Position numbers and translations under genes: made by a program. 64,000 bases of DNA, from contig NZ_JAFLRF010000003.1 of the NCBI RefSeq assembly GCF_017315705.1, positions 271,877 to 335,876 of the forward strand. Reading direction: 5' to 3'. This DNA is from Trinickia mobilis (GTDB taxonomy: Bacteria; Pseudomonadota; Gammaproteobacteria; Burkholderiales; Burkholderiaceae). The number at the start of each line of letters is the position of its first letter. Positions within the stretch are counted from its first letter, which is position 1. Of the stretch, positions 47,098 through 55,556 are shown piece after piece. The notes under the pieces were generated by a model. The model saw only the letters and a program-made list of their open reading frames with translations, made no database searches and had not been told where the DNA came from.

Positions 47098-47226
47098 CCA
47101 TGCCATTTGTTCGTGCAAGCAACGCAACTATGGATCAACCATTGCTTAGGGTCGCCGTGGCGAGGAAGCGAACCGAAGCACTCGCCATCCAAACTTGCAG
47201 GTCTGCTTCCAGGTGCGGACAGCGAA
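47098..47226 (+). pseudogene. VanB-type reductase 5' fragment (block B)
   Basis: MPFVRASNATMDQPLLRVAVARKRTEALAIQT nearly copies the N-terminus of the reductase at 32948, then breaks off near 47200 into unrelated sequence. FMN, NAD and iron-sulfur domains are lost. Confidence 0.85.
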
Positions 47227-47350
47227 GGTAACGTCACAAATGTGGCGTTTGGGGATCCGGACGGGCCTCTTAATCAACGGCGCCAGAGGTTTCTATCGAA
47301 TTCGCCTAAACAGGCCCGCCAAACGGGTGCCGTGCCCCCCCGGCCGAAGC
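47200..47350 (+). pseudogene. Possible SMP-30/gluconolactonase fragment
   Basis: GNVTNVAFGDPDG and, in another frame, FYRIRLNRPAKRV resemble the end of SMP-30/gluconolactonase beta-propellers. Short and frameshifted; low certainty. Confidence 0.4.
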
Positions 47351-47418
47351 GCTGATCGACCGGGGCGGCGCGGAATCGAAACAATTGTGCGATTGCATCG
47401 CCGTGAAAGGAAATTGCT

Positions 47419-48468
47419 ATGAAGATATTGGTTATCGACCCCTTGTTCGAGCAAGAGCCAGACATCGAGCTCGCCATAGCGGGTCCGGATATGGAGCTTT
47501 ATTTCCGCCGGTCTGTCGACGGGAAGCTCGAAAACGATGCCGACTATACGAGCGCCGACGCCGTATTGAATTGCCGCAGTGCGCATCGAATGCCCGCTTC
47601 GATCATCGATAAGCTGGTCAGGTGCCGGGCCATACAGCAAGGGGGTGTGGGCTATGGTCACTTGGATCTCGTGGCGGCGGCGAGGCATGGCATCCCTGTC
47701 TTGAATACGCCGAATTACGGCACGACCGAGGTTGCGGACCATTCAGTCGCTCTGGCGCTGAATCTGCTGCGTGGCATTCAAGCTTACGACCGCCGGCTGC
47801 GTCGAGAGTCGACCGATTCCTGGGACGCGCGATCGTTGAAAACTGTTCGCCGGCTGCCGGAATTGCGCGTGGGCATCGTCGGCCTGGGACGCATCGGTAC
47901 CGCAGCGGCGCTGCGCTTCAAAGCATTCGGAATGCAGGTCGGATTCTACGATCCTTATCTTCCGGTAGGACACGAGCTCGCGTTGGGTTTCGAGCGCTTC
48001 GAAACTCTCGATGCACTGCTGAGGCGCAGCGATGTCTTGAGCGTGCACGCGCTATTGAACGCCGAGACCAGACACATGATCGATGCGAAGGCGCTCGCGC
48101 TCCTGCCACCTGGCGCCATCCTCGTCAACACGTCTCGCGGCGGCATCGTCGACTTCCATGCAGTGCGTGAAGCGCTCGAGAGCGGAGCGTTAGGGGCAGC
48201 CGGCCTCGACGTATTCGAGACCGAACCGCTCGATCGCAGCGATCCGTTGATTGCTGCATGGATCAACGGGGCAGAATGGCTCGACGAAAGACTGATATTG
48301 ACCCCGCACGCCGCGTTTTACAGCGATAGCAGCCTGGACGCTATTCGCCAGCTTTCGATGAAGTATTTGACTGACTATCTTCGAAGCGGCGACATGCGGA
48401 CCTGCGTGAACGAAGCGCTTCTCAAGCAGTACGCGCCGGCGGCATCGACGGCGGTCGCCAAAACATGA
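47419..48468 (+). CDS. D-2-hydroxyacid dehydrogenase (CtBP/SerA-like)
   Basis: 349-residue NAD-dependent oxidoreductase. NAD loop VGIVGLGRIGTAAALRFKAFGMQV (~residue 155), catalytic Arg region VNTSRGGIVD, Glu in FETEPLD, His in LTPHAAFYSD, the Arg-Glu-His set of the family. The sequence resembles the C-terminal-binding-protein branch. Probably interconverts a 2-oxo and a 2-hydroxy acid. AAAGGAA precedes the ATG. Confidence 0.9.
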   Translation: MKILVIDPLFEQEPDIELAIAGPDMELYFRRSVDGKLENDADYTSADAVLNCRSAHRMPASIIDKLVRCRAIQQGGVGYGHLDLVAAARHGIPVLNTPNYGTTEVADHSVALALNLLRGIQAYDRRLRRESTDSWDARSLKTVRRLPELRVGIVGLGRIGTAAALRFKAFGMQVGFYDPYLPVGHELALGFERFETLDALLRRSDVLSVHALLNAETRHMIDAKALALLPPGAILVNTSRGGIVDFHAVREALESGALGAAGLDVFETEPLDRSDPLIAAWINGAEWLDERLILTPHAAFYSDSSLDAIRQLSMKYLTDYLRSGDMRTCVNEALLKQYAPAASTAVAKT

Positions 48469-48594
48469 ACGCGTGACCATCGCCTTGCGCATGCATCGGG
48501 TTCCGGCGTCGTATCGACGATCGGCTCGGCCATACTTTCCGGGTGGAGGCTCGCGTCGTTTTCCTCGATGCAATCTGAGAGTGAGCACGTAAAT

Positions 48595-48753
48595 CGATAG
48601 GGCGATGATTTACAGCGCCAGTATATGGCATTGCTGGCGCATGCGGTGCTTGCTGCCCTGAGGGCACAAGGCAAAAAAACACCTGAAGGTACGCTGCCGT
48701 TCAGCGTTCAAGAGATTCGTAGGCTCCTGCCCTCCACTCTATTGAACACGTGA
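48595..48753 (+). mobile_element. Transposase C-terminal remnant (IS701-like)
   Basis: The open frame RQYMALLAHAVLAALRAQGKKTPEGTLPFSVQEIRRLL resembles the C-terminus of IS701/IS4-type transposases. About 50 residues remain, with no visible terminal repeats. The 48469-48594 stretch before it holds nothing I recognise. Confidence 0.5.
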
Positions 48754-48763
48754 TGTCGTGATC

Positions 48764-48861
48764 AATATGGCGGCGGCGCCACCAGTACCGTGCTCAGCAA
48801 TGCCATTACCGACGGCCTGGTGGCGTGCACCCAGCATACCTACGGCTGTAGTACTAACTAA
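48764..48861 (+). pseudogene. Possible thiolase/lipid-transfer-protein scrap
   Basis: QYGGGATSTVLSNAITDGLVAC is reminiscent of the active-site region of thiolase-like proteins. Only ~30 codons; low certainty. The rest of 48862-49008 holds nothing recognised. Confidence 0.25.
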
Positions 48862-49008
48862 TCTAAGTGGGACAAAGCCGGGATGCGTTGAAATAGCTTC
48901 AGAGGTCGTATCCGTTTCGCTGCCGTTCTGGAGGTCCGCGTGCCATTGCGACATCCTGGCATCCATCAGCAACGGCAGGTTCGACACAGTTTTCGTCTCT
49001 CTCTAATG

Positions 49009-49165
49009 TGGGCGCGAGTGCTGCGTGCGCCACCGTTGCGGCGTGATCTGCAGATTGGCAGAGGGAAACCGGACGAGATTAGGGTAAATGCGGAACGCAG
49101 AATCTCGCTGGGATTTGACACGATGTTCCGGAAATCACATACTATATAAAAGCAAGCGCTTAGTC
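49009..49165 (+). promoter_or_regulatory. Right half of promoter/operator cassette before amidohydrolase
   Basis: -35 TTGACA (49115-49120), 17 bases, -10 CATACT (49138-49143), then the motif AAAGCAAGCGCTTAGTCA (49148-49165). Same core hexamers as the copy at 40907 although the spacer differs, which argues the hexamers and motif are under selection. Confidence 0.8.
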
Positions 49166-49181
49166 ACAGAGGGATTTTTTG

Positions 49182-49313
49182 ATGGGGCGCAATGTCGGAC
49201 AGCCGCTCACGACGGCGTCCGCGATGGAGAAGATGCTGCGTGGAGCCCTGGATGCGGGGCTGAGCGAATACGACGTCAGCGGCATGTACGAAGCCGTGCG
49301 GCGCGCGGTCTGA
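49182..49313 (+). CDS. Small ORF (43 aa), probable dehydrogenase 3' fragment
   Basis: First open frame after the operator motif. GRNVGQPLTTASAMEKMLRGALDAGLSEYDVSGMYEAVRRAV resembles the C-terminal helices of 6-phosphogluconate/3-hydroxyisobutyrate-type dehydrogenases. Likely a residual fragment whose leader remained attached to the promoter. Confidence 0.4.
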   Translation: MGRNVGQPLTTASAMEKMLRGALDAGLSEYDVSGMYEAVRRAV

Positions 49314-49339
49314 ACGGATTTCAACTCAAGGAGACGGCA

Positions 49340-50833
49340 ATGACGGCAAGTGTGACGATGACCAACGGTATGACCAAATCTGCGGAGGTTCGCAGCCGGC
49401 TGACGCATCCGGTGGTGGATGCAGACGGCCACTGGCTGGAAGTGAATCCGGTGTTTTGGCGCTATATCGACCAGGTGGCGGGGCCGGGCATGGTGGACCG
49501 TTACCAAAAGGTCTACGGCAGCGGATACGCCTGGCACTCGCTTTCCCCCAAAGAGCGCCAGCGCCAGCGCATCCGCCGCCCTGGCTGGTGGGGCCTGCCG
49601 GTGAAGTCGGTGGACCGCGCTGCCGCCATGATCCCGCGCATGTTTCGCGAAAAGCTGGACGACTGGGGGATCGACGTCGCCCTGGCGTATCCCACGCTGG
49701 GATTTACCCTGACCCGGGAAATTCCGGACGACGAGCTGCTTCAGGCGACCGTGCGCGCCTACAACGTGATGGTTGCGGATATGTTCAGGTCGGTTTCGGA
49801 TCGCGTCATTCCAGCGGGCGTGGTCTCGCTGAACCGGCCGGACGAGGCGATCGCGCAGATAGATCACGCGCACTCGCTGGGCATCAAGATGCTGTCCGTG
49901 AACGGCATCGTTCCCCGCACCTTCGAAGCTGACGCCGACTGGCAGCCCGATCCGAAAAAACGCCGCGTGTATATTGACGGCCTCGGCATGGACAGCCCCT
50001 ACGACTACGACCCTGTGTGGCAGAAATTCGTCGATTGCAAAATCGCGGTGACCAGCCACAACGGCGCCAACGGCTGGCCGAATCGGAATTCGCCGACCAA
50101 CTACGTGTCCAACCACCTCGGGCATTTCGCCGAGGCGCACCACCTGTTTGCCCGCAGCCTGTTCCTGGGCGGCGTGACCGAGCGCTTTCCGACGCTGAAC
50201 TTCGGCTTCCTGGAGGGCGGGGTGGGTTGGGGCTGCAATCTCTACGGCGACCTGTACGGCCACTGGAAGGTCTGGAACAGGAAGCATATGGACCAGCACC
50301 GCAAGCCCACAAATCTCGACCTCGACGTGGTGCGAAGCTACTTCGACAAGTATGCGGAGCCCGGTTGGCCCTTCGAGGGCAGGCTGGACGAGATCCTGTC
50401 GCGCAACCTGGAGATGGTGGAGCAGAACGTGACGCAGGCCTTCCTCGCCGAGCGCGACGCCAAGGCCGACGACTTCAGCTATGTGAACGTCAAGAGCCGC
50501 GAGGACATCACACGCCTGTTCGCCAAGCCCTTCTATTTCGGCTGCGAGGCGGAGGACCCGATGACGGCGGTGGCCTTCAACCAGAAGATCGGCCTCAACC
50601 TCAAACCCATGCTGGGCTCCGACATCTCGCACTTCGACGTCGCTGACGCCGACGAGGTGCTGGAGGAGGCATGGGAAAACGTGGAACACGGCATCATCAA
50701 CGAGGACAACTTCCGCGATTTCACCTTCACCAATGCGGTGAAGCTGCACGGCGGCATGAACCCGGATTTCTTTAAAGGCACGCTCGTGGAGAAGGAGGCA
50801 GGACAGGTGTTGCGGCAGGCGGATAAATCCTGA
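49340..50833 (+). CDS. Amidohydrolase family 2 protein (metal-dependent TIM barrel)
   Basis: 497-residue TIM-barrel hydrolase/decarboxylase. The N-terminal metal motif is in HPVVDADGHWLEV, a central His in VTSHNGANGW, then LFLGGVTERFPTLNFGFLEGG and the C-terminal Asp in GSDISHFDVADADE. This family includes ACMSD-like decarboxylases and amidases. AAGGAGACGG precedes ATG 49340; upstream in-frame sequence is leader. Second frame after the cassette promoter. Confidence 0.9.
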   Translation: MTASVTMTNGMTKSAEVRSRLTHPVVDADGHWLEVNPVFWRYIDQVAGPGMVDRYQKVYGSGYAWHSLSPKERQRQRIRRPGWWGLPVKSVDRAAAMIPRMFREKLDDWGIDVALAYPTLGFTLTREIPDDELLQATVRAYNVMVADMFRSVSDRVIPAGVVSLNRPDEAIAQIDHAHSLGIKMLSVNGIVPRTFEADADWQPDPKKRRVYIDGLGMDSPYDYDPVWQKFVDCKIAVTSHNGANGWPNRNSPTNYVSNHLGHFAEAHHLFARSLFLGGVTERFPTLNFGFLEGGVGWGCNLYGDLYGHWKVWNRKHMDQHRKPTNLDLDVVRSYFDKYAEPGWPFEGRLDEILSRNLEMVEQNVTQAFLAERDAKADDFSYVNVKSREDITRLFAKPFYFGCEAEDPMTAVAFNQKIGLNLKPMLGSDISHFDVADADEVLEEAWENVEHGIINEDNFRDFTFTNAVKLHGGMNPDFFKGTLVEKEAGQVLRQADKS

Positions 50834-50856
50834 CAGCTTTGGCTAAATGTCGGCAA

Positions 50857-50882
50857 CTAGTGGGCCCTAACGGGTCCACTAG
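50857..50882. terminator. Hairpin after amidohydrolase gene
   Basis: CTAGTGGGCCC and GGGTCCACTAG form an 11-bp stem with one mismatch around TAAC. No T run follows, so it may be a factor-dependent terminator or mRNA-stabilising stem. The rest of 50834-51035 holds no recognised gene. Confidence 0.45.
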
Positions 50883-51035
50883 AGAAGTTGGGTGTGCCGT
50901 TTTATGTCTTCTCTAACCTGACAAAGCCCGGAAAGATGCAAATCTTTGTCACTGATCTAAAAGAACATGATCGAATTGATCCAAGAAGGCCAGCCGGGCT
51001 AGTTTGCAAACTAATCGTATGTACCGGAAGAACCA

Positions 51036-51596
51036 ATGGACATTTTGACAGCCATTAACACACGCGTGTCCGCGCTCAAACTGAGCGAGCCGGGCCCCAC
51101 GCGTGAGCATCTCAATGAAATGCTGCGCGCTGGTGCTCATGCCCCAGATCACGGGCGACTCGGTCCGTGGCGATTCGTCATTGTGGAGGGAGAGGGGCGC
51201 TCAATACTTGGAGACGCGCTGGTCGCAGGCACTAAAGCGCGATCGCCAGACGCAAGTCAGTCGACACTCGACACGGAAAAACAAAAAGCCTTTCGAGCGC
51301 CGTCAATCATCATCGTGGCCGCCAGGGTGGTTGATAAGGGGCAAAGTATTCCAGCCATAGAGCAAATTTTGGCTGCAGGCGCAGCTGCTCAAAATATTAT
51401 GCTGGCGGCGCATGCTCTCAATTATGGGGCCATGTGGAAGACTGGCCAGGCCGTTTACGACTCGAGCTTCAAGCGCTTAATTGGCCTTGAGCCAGAAGAT
51501 CATGTCGTTGCAATGATCTACCTCGGGACGACGACTACCCCGGGGCAGCCCAGAGACTGCGATTTCGAGGCTAAGACTCGCTGGCTATCAAGTTAA
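51036..51596 (+). CDS. Nitroreductase-family FMN protein (YdjA-like)
   Basis: 186-residue minimal nitroreductase. RxS-type FMN motif NTRVSALKLSEPGP near the start, APDHGRLGPWRFV, IEQILAAGAAAQNIMLAAHALNYGAMWKTG (FMN binding) and YLGTTTTPG at the C-terminus, as in YdjA. Reduces nitro or quinone-like compounds in family members; physiological role here unknown. Confidence 0.88.
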   Translation: MDILTAINTRVSALKLSEPGPTREHLNEMLRAGAHAPDHGRLGPWRFVIVEGEGRSILGDALVAGTKARSPDASQSTLDTEKQKAFRAPSIIIVAARVVDKGQSIPAIEQILAAGAAAQNIMLAAHALNYGAMWKTGQAVYDSSFKRLIGLEPEDHVVAMIYLGTTTTPGQPRDCDFEAKTRWLSS

Positions 51597-51727
51597 AAAA
51601 GCGCGCCTACTCTACAGTTGCATACCTTAAATAAAATCAGGTCTGCTGTTGTCCTAAATGGTGCTGCGACGGCACCATTCGGATATTCCCGGGGAATGGA
51701 CCTCGGGATAAACCATAACTGGTTAAG

Positions 51728-52210
51728 ATGCTGAAGGTACGCGTAGTTCGCAAGGACATTGAAGCTCTCGACATTTGCACCGTAGAGTTCAAATCGATTG
51801 ATCGTCGCCCGCTGCCAGCGTTTTCTGCTGGGTCGCACATTGACGTACACCTACCCATTGGGTTGATCCGGCAATATTCGCTTTGCAACGCTCCATCCGA
51901 GCGTCATCGCTATGTCATTGCGGTGCTGAAGGATCCTGCGACGCGCGGAGGATCTCGAGCAATTCACGAACTCAGAAGGGGCGATGTGCTCGCCATCAGC
52001 GAGCCGCGGAATCACTTTCTGTTAGCGCCCAACGCGTGCCGCAGTTTGCTGTTTGCTGGCGGAATTGGCGTCACGCCAATACTCTGTTCAGAACTCGAGT
52101 GGCTTCGCTCTCGGGGTGGCCCATTACTTTTGACACGGACGGGGCTGGCGAAAAACGATTCCGCTGCCGGTTCCTTCGCTACGTCCTTCGAGCCGGCTAG
52201 TCCGCGATGA
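51728..52210 (+). pseudogene. VanB-type reductase, truncated (third copy)
   Basis: The N-terminal ~120 residues are well preserved (SAGSHIDVHLPIGLIRQYSLCN and LLFAGGIGVTPIL), then the frame continues into unrelated residues and stops. The NAD domain end and the 2Fe-2S domain are missing. More diverged from the 32948 copy than the block B copy is, so it comes from an older duplication. Its end overlaps the MFS start. Confidence 0.8.
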
Positions 52211-53661
52211 ACGGGTCCGCGGCCGAAGGAATCTTGGCGCGTTATCGGGACAAGCTGCTCCCGATGGTTGTCTCGGTGCCGCTGCTTTTGCAGAACATCG
52301 ACACCTCCATCATGGGTCCGGCGTTGCCGGCGATGGCGTCGTCGCTGCACGTCAGTCCTCTGAGGCTGAACGTCGCCATCACCGCCTATCTCATCAGCCT
52401 GGCTATCTTCCTGCCGACGAGCGGCTGGCTGGCCGATCGTTTCGGGGCGCGGCGGGTGTTCAGCGCGGCGATCGCCATCTTCTCGCTTTCCTCGGGTCTT
52501 TGCGGCTTCTCTACCTCGCTGGACATGCTGGTGGCCTTCCGGGTGCTGCAGGGCCTGGGGGGCGCCATGATGGTGCCGGTCGGCCGCCTCATCCTGCTGC
52601 GCAACATCGCAACGGCGGCCATGGTGAATGCGATGGTGTGGTTCACCGTCCCGCCAACGATCGGCCGCCTGCTGGGGCCTCTGATCGGCGGCGTGACGGT
52701 GACGTGGTTGTCCTGGCCCTGGATCTTCCTGATCAACATACCCATTGGATGTGTGGCCATCGCGCTCGCGCTCACCCTCATCGGAAACGACGACGGCCCC
52801 ACAGATCCCACAGAGGCACGTCCTTTCGATGCGCGTGGCTTCGTGCTGCTGGGCGCGGGGCTGGTGGCGCTGCTGACCGCGCTCGAAGGCAGTGGCACCC
52901 AGCTCATGAAGGGGAACACCCCGCTTGCAATCGCGGCAATCGGCGTGGGGTGCCTGGCTGCCTACGTGATCCACTGTACACGCAGCGTTCACCCGCTGGT
53001 CGATCTGCGCATCCTGGGCCGACCGACCTTCTTCGCGGCTGTCGTAGGCGCCTTGCCGCTGCGCCTGGCAACGGGTGCCATGCCCTTTCTGTTGCCGCTG
53101 ATGCTGCAATTCGGCTTCGGGCTCTCGCCGCTCGACTCGGGGATGCTGACGATGGCCGGCGCTCTGGGCTCATTGGCGACCCGCGTCCTGCTGGCGCGAG
53201 CAATCAACCAATGGGGGTTCAAGCGCCTGCTGCTTGGCGCGACGATCCTCACCAGCGCCTGCTATTTCGTGTACGGGCAGTTCCGCCCTACCACGCCGCA
53301 TGCCGCACTGTTCTGCGCGATGCTGGTCGGCGGCCTGCTAATGTCGATGACCCTCGTTTCGATGCAGACGCTGGCCTTCACGGAAATCCCGAAGCCGCTC
53401 ATGAGCCACGCTACTGCGCTTTCGACGATGGCGCAGCACGTGTCGCTCAGCCTCGGCGTGACGATGTCGGTGCAACTCTTGCGCGTTTCGGTGTGGGAAC
53501 GCGGCGGAACGACCTCAACGCTGCTGGCATCGGATTTCCCGCTGGCATTCAATTGCATCGCGGGGGCAATCCTGCTCGCATTGCTTCTCTTTCGCAGGCT
53601 TCCCGCTGATGTGGGTTCCGAGCTGCGAGTACGCAGCGTCAAAGGGACGGACCTTGCTTAG
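52207..53661 (+). CDS. MFS transporter, DHA2/EmrB-QacA type
   Basis: 484-residue multi-helix antiporter. Motifs: LQNIDTSIMGPALPAMASSL (motif D1 region), GWLADRFGARRVF (motif A), RVLQGLGGAMMVPVGRLI (motif B) and VTWLSWPWIFLINIPIG (motif C-like). Probably exports a toxic substrate or intermediate. ATG 52207 overlaps the preceding frame's stop (ATGA). Confidence 0.93.
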   Translation: MNGSAAEGILARYRDKLLPMVVSVPLLLQNIDTSIMGPALPAMASSLHVSPLRLNVAITAYLISLAIFLPTSGWLADRFGARRVFSAAIAIFSLSSGLCGFSTSLDMLVAFRVLQGLGGAMMVPVGRLILLRNIATAAMVNAMVWFTVPPTIGRLLGPLIGGVTVTWLSWPWIFLINIPIGCVAIALALTLIGNDDGPTDPTEARPFDARGFVLLGAGLVALLTALEGSGTQLMKGNTPLAIAAIGVGCLAAYVIHCTRSVHPLVDLRILGRPTFFAAVVGALPLRLATGAMPFLLPLMLQFGFGLSPLDSGMLTMAGALGSLATRVLLARAINQWGFKRLLLGATILTSACYFVYGQFRPTTPHAALFCAMLVGGLLMSMTLVSMQTLAFTEIPKPLMSHATALSTMAQHVSLSLGVTMSVQLLRVSVWERGGTTSTLLASDFPLAFNCIAGAILLALLLFRRLPADVGSELRVRSVKGTDLA

Positions 53662-53690
53662 CCCGCCGGACAGAGGCAGAGTCCCGCCGT

Positions 53691-54090
53691 TCAGGCCCTG
53701 GGACGGAAAGATGAAATCAGGCCGAAGTCCGCATGCTCGCGCGCGAAAATCATGCCCCGTGCGTCCGAAGCCGACCGCGATTTCGCCGAGGCTACGGGGT
53801 ACTTTTCGGGATTAGCGACCCTGGAAGAAGTCCATGCCCCATGGCAGTAGGCATTTTCGCGCTCGATGTCGTTGCCTCCCAAGCGCGGCCGGCCGCTGAG
53901 GGCGGCGACCTCCTTGGCAATCAACTGCGCGAAGATGTCCATGGCGCCGCCCGTGGCTTACGGAACCAGGTTCCTCACGGGCTTGGCGGGATACCGACTA
54001 CGCCGCCGCATGGAAAGCGGCGCCCACCATCAGCACGGCCGCCGCGGCTCGGCGCACGGTTGCCCGCGCGGAAAAAGCGGGGAATCGCAT
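53691..54090 (-). pseudogene. Bug/TctC-type tricarboxylate receptor, broken
   Basis: Starts at 54090 with a signal peptide (MRFPAFSARATVRRAAAAVLM), reaches a stop, and continues in another frame as RYPAKPVRNLVP-stop-ATGGAMDIFAQLIAKEVAALSG, the conserved N-terminus of Bug periplasmic receptors. The remainder is not recognisable. Located directly downstream of the TauD gene, suggesting a former tauD-bug operon. Confidence 0.65.
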
Positions 54091-54106
54091 GGCAACCCAG
54101 CCCATG

Positions 54107-54961
54107 TCAACCCAGCAGCGTCGTGCGGTGCATCAGCCGGCGCTGCGTCGCCTTGTAGTCGAACGTGGCCTTGTGCTGCGCGGCGCAGTTGTCCCACATC
54201 ACGAGGTCATCGACCTGCCACTGGTGGGTATAGCGGAACTCCGGCTTCACGATGTGCTCGGTCAGCTCCTTGATCAGCGCCTTGCTCTCCGCTTCCAGCA
54301 GTCCCAGGATCTGGGTAGTGTACCCGTCGCTGACGAAAAGGCATTTCCTGCCGGTCTCCGGATGGACACGCACGACCTGATGCACGGCTTCCTGTTCCTG
54401 CGTGCTGGACTGCTTCGCCGCGGCCGTCCCTTTCACGCCGCTGCGCTCGGCCAGCTCGACACGGCGAGCTAGGCTGTTCACCGCCCGGAGGCCGTCGATC
54501 TTCGCTTTGAGCGCCTGGGGCAGCGCGTCGTAGGCGGCGGCCGTGTTGGCGAAATGCGTGTCACCCAGCGGCCGGCCATCCTGCATCGGGACCTCCAGCG
54601 CGTGCAGCGCCGAAGGCCCGTGAGGCTGCTTCAGGAAGGGGCCATCGCTGTGCCAGAACATGCCCGCGTCGTGCGCGCCGATGTACTGGTCGTTCTCCTT
54701 GATGTTCGACACCACGAAGATCTCGGGTCGACGCTGCCCCAGATAAGCCTCGACCTTCAGCTTCTTCAGTTCACCGAAACGGCGGCTGAATCGGATGTGG
54801 TCGTCGTCGTCGAACCGGCTGCCCCGGATGACGATGACCGCATGGTCGCAGAAGGCCCTGCGGACAATTTCGAAATCCTCGTCGGCAATGGGTGCGGCGA
54901 GATCGAGTCCCTCGATTTCCGCTCCGATGTTAGGAGCCAGGGGCTTGACGGTGACAGGCAT
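54107..54961 (-). CDS. TauD/TfdA-family 2-oxoglutarate dioxygenase
   Basis: 284-residue Fe(II)/2OG dioxygenase. HxD in FWHSDGPF (~residues 103-105), distal His in CAAQHKATFDY and the 2OG Arg in RRLMHRTTL. TauD/TfdA members hydroxylate taurine, 2,4-D or other acids. GGAGG is 8 bases before the ATG. The transcript would begin at the leftward promoter of the cassette at 55011. Confidence 0.93.
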   Translation of the reverse strand: MPVTVKPLAPNIGAEIEGLDLAAPIADEDFEIVRRAFCDHAVIVIRGSRFDDDDHIRFSRRFGELKKLKVEAYLGQRRPEIFVVSNIKENDQYIGAHDAGMFWHSDGPFLKQPHGPSALHALEVPMQDGRPLGDTHFANTAAAYDALPQALKAKIDGLRAVNSLARRVELAERSGVKGTAAAKQSSTQEQEAVHQVVRVHPETGRKCLFVSDGYTTQILGLLEAESKALIKELTEHIVKPEFRYTHQWQVDDLVMWDNCAAQHKATFDYKATQRRLMHRTTLLG

Positions 54962-55010
54962 GTTGCGGACCTCCGTATCAACTTATGTTAACCACAAGAC
55001 GGACAGATAT

Positions 55011-55308
55011 CTGAGCGCTTGCTTAGTAGCGTAGAAGGTCCTGCGCGCGGCGTCAACTCCTGCCGCTTGCGGCAGGGGGCGGCAAACCCGACGACGTTCA
55101 AGGTGACTGGCCTGTCATTGGGCGGCCTGCGCACGATGCTGGTCAATGCAACGCAGATGACCTTGGAGCACGTGCTACGTGCGCCGCCATTGCGGCGCGA
55201 TCTGCCGAGCGACAGGAGGAAAACCGGTCGAAAATTCGGGTAAATACGGGCTGCCGAACCCGTTCCGGAAGCGCAATACTTCTTGGAAAGCGAGCGCTTA
55301 GTTATAAC
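55011..55308. promoter_or_regulatory. Bidirectional promoter/operator cassette, copy 3 (divergent operons)
   Basis: Left motif CTGAGCGCTTGCTTAG (55011-55026); leftward -35 TTGACG (55051-55056), 17-bp spacer, -10 TACGCT (55028-55033). Right motif AAAGCGAGCGCTTAG (55287-55301) with -35-like TGCCGA (55252-55257), 17-bp spacer and -10 AATACT (55275-55280). Here the cassette sits between two divergent genes (TauD left, ABC importer right), which is the arrangement its structure predicts. Confidence 0.8.
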
Positions 55309-55327
55309 GAGGTTGTGGTTATTTTCG

Positions 55328-55459
55328 GTGACAGAACCGCCGGCAGAGTCAGCTACCGTCATGCCACCGGGCAGCCAAGTTTTGGCAGAGCGCAATGGAG
55401 CCGTTGCGAGCGTCGTGTGGCTGAACTCATCGGAGAGTGCACGGAGGATTTTTCAGTGA
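55328..55459 (+). pseudogene. PhyH C-terminal tail fragment
   Basis: PAESATVMPPGSQVLAERNGAVASVVWLNSSESARRIFQ-stop repeats the last ~40 residues of the PhyH protein at 28330. It is joined directly to the leader of cassette copy 3, so a deletion brought the promoter next to the following ABC genes. Confidence 0.85.
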
Positions 55460-55556
55460 TGGAATTGAGGGCTCGTATGAGCTTACCGTCGACCCTTCGG
55501 ATGATGTCGACGACACCGAGCCAGGGGCCCTTGCTCACGAGAAGCGGGAGATACTG

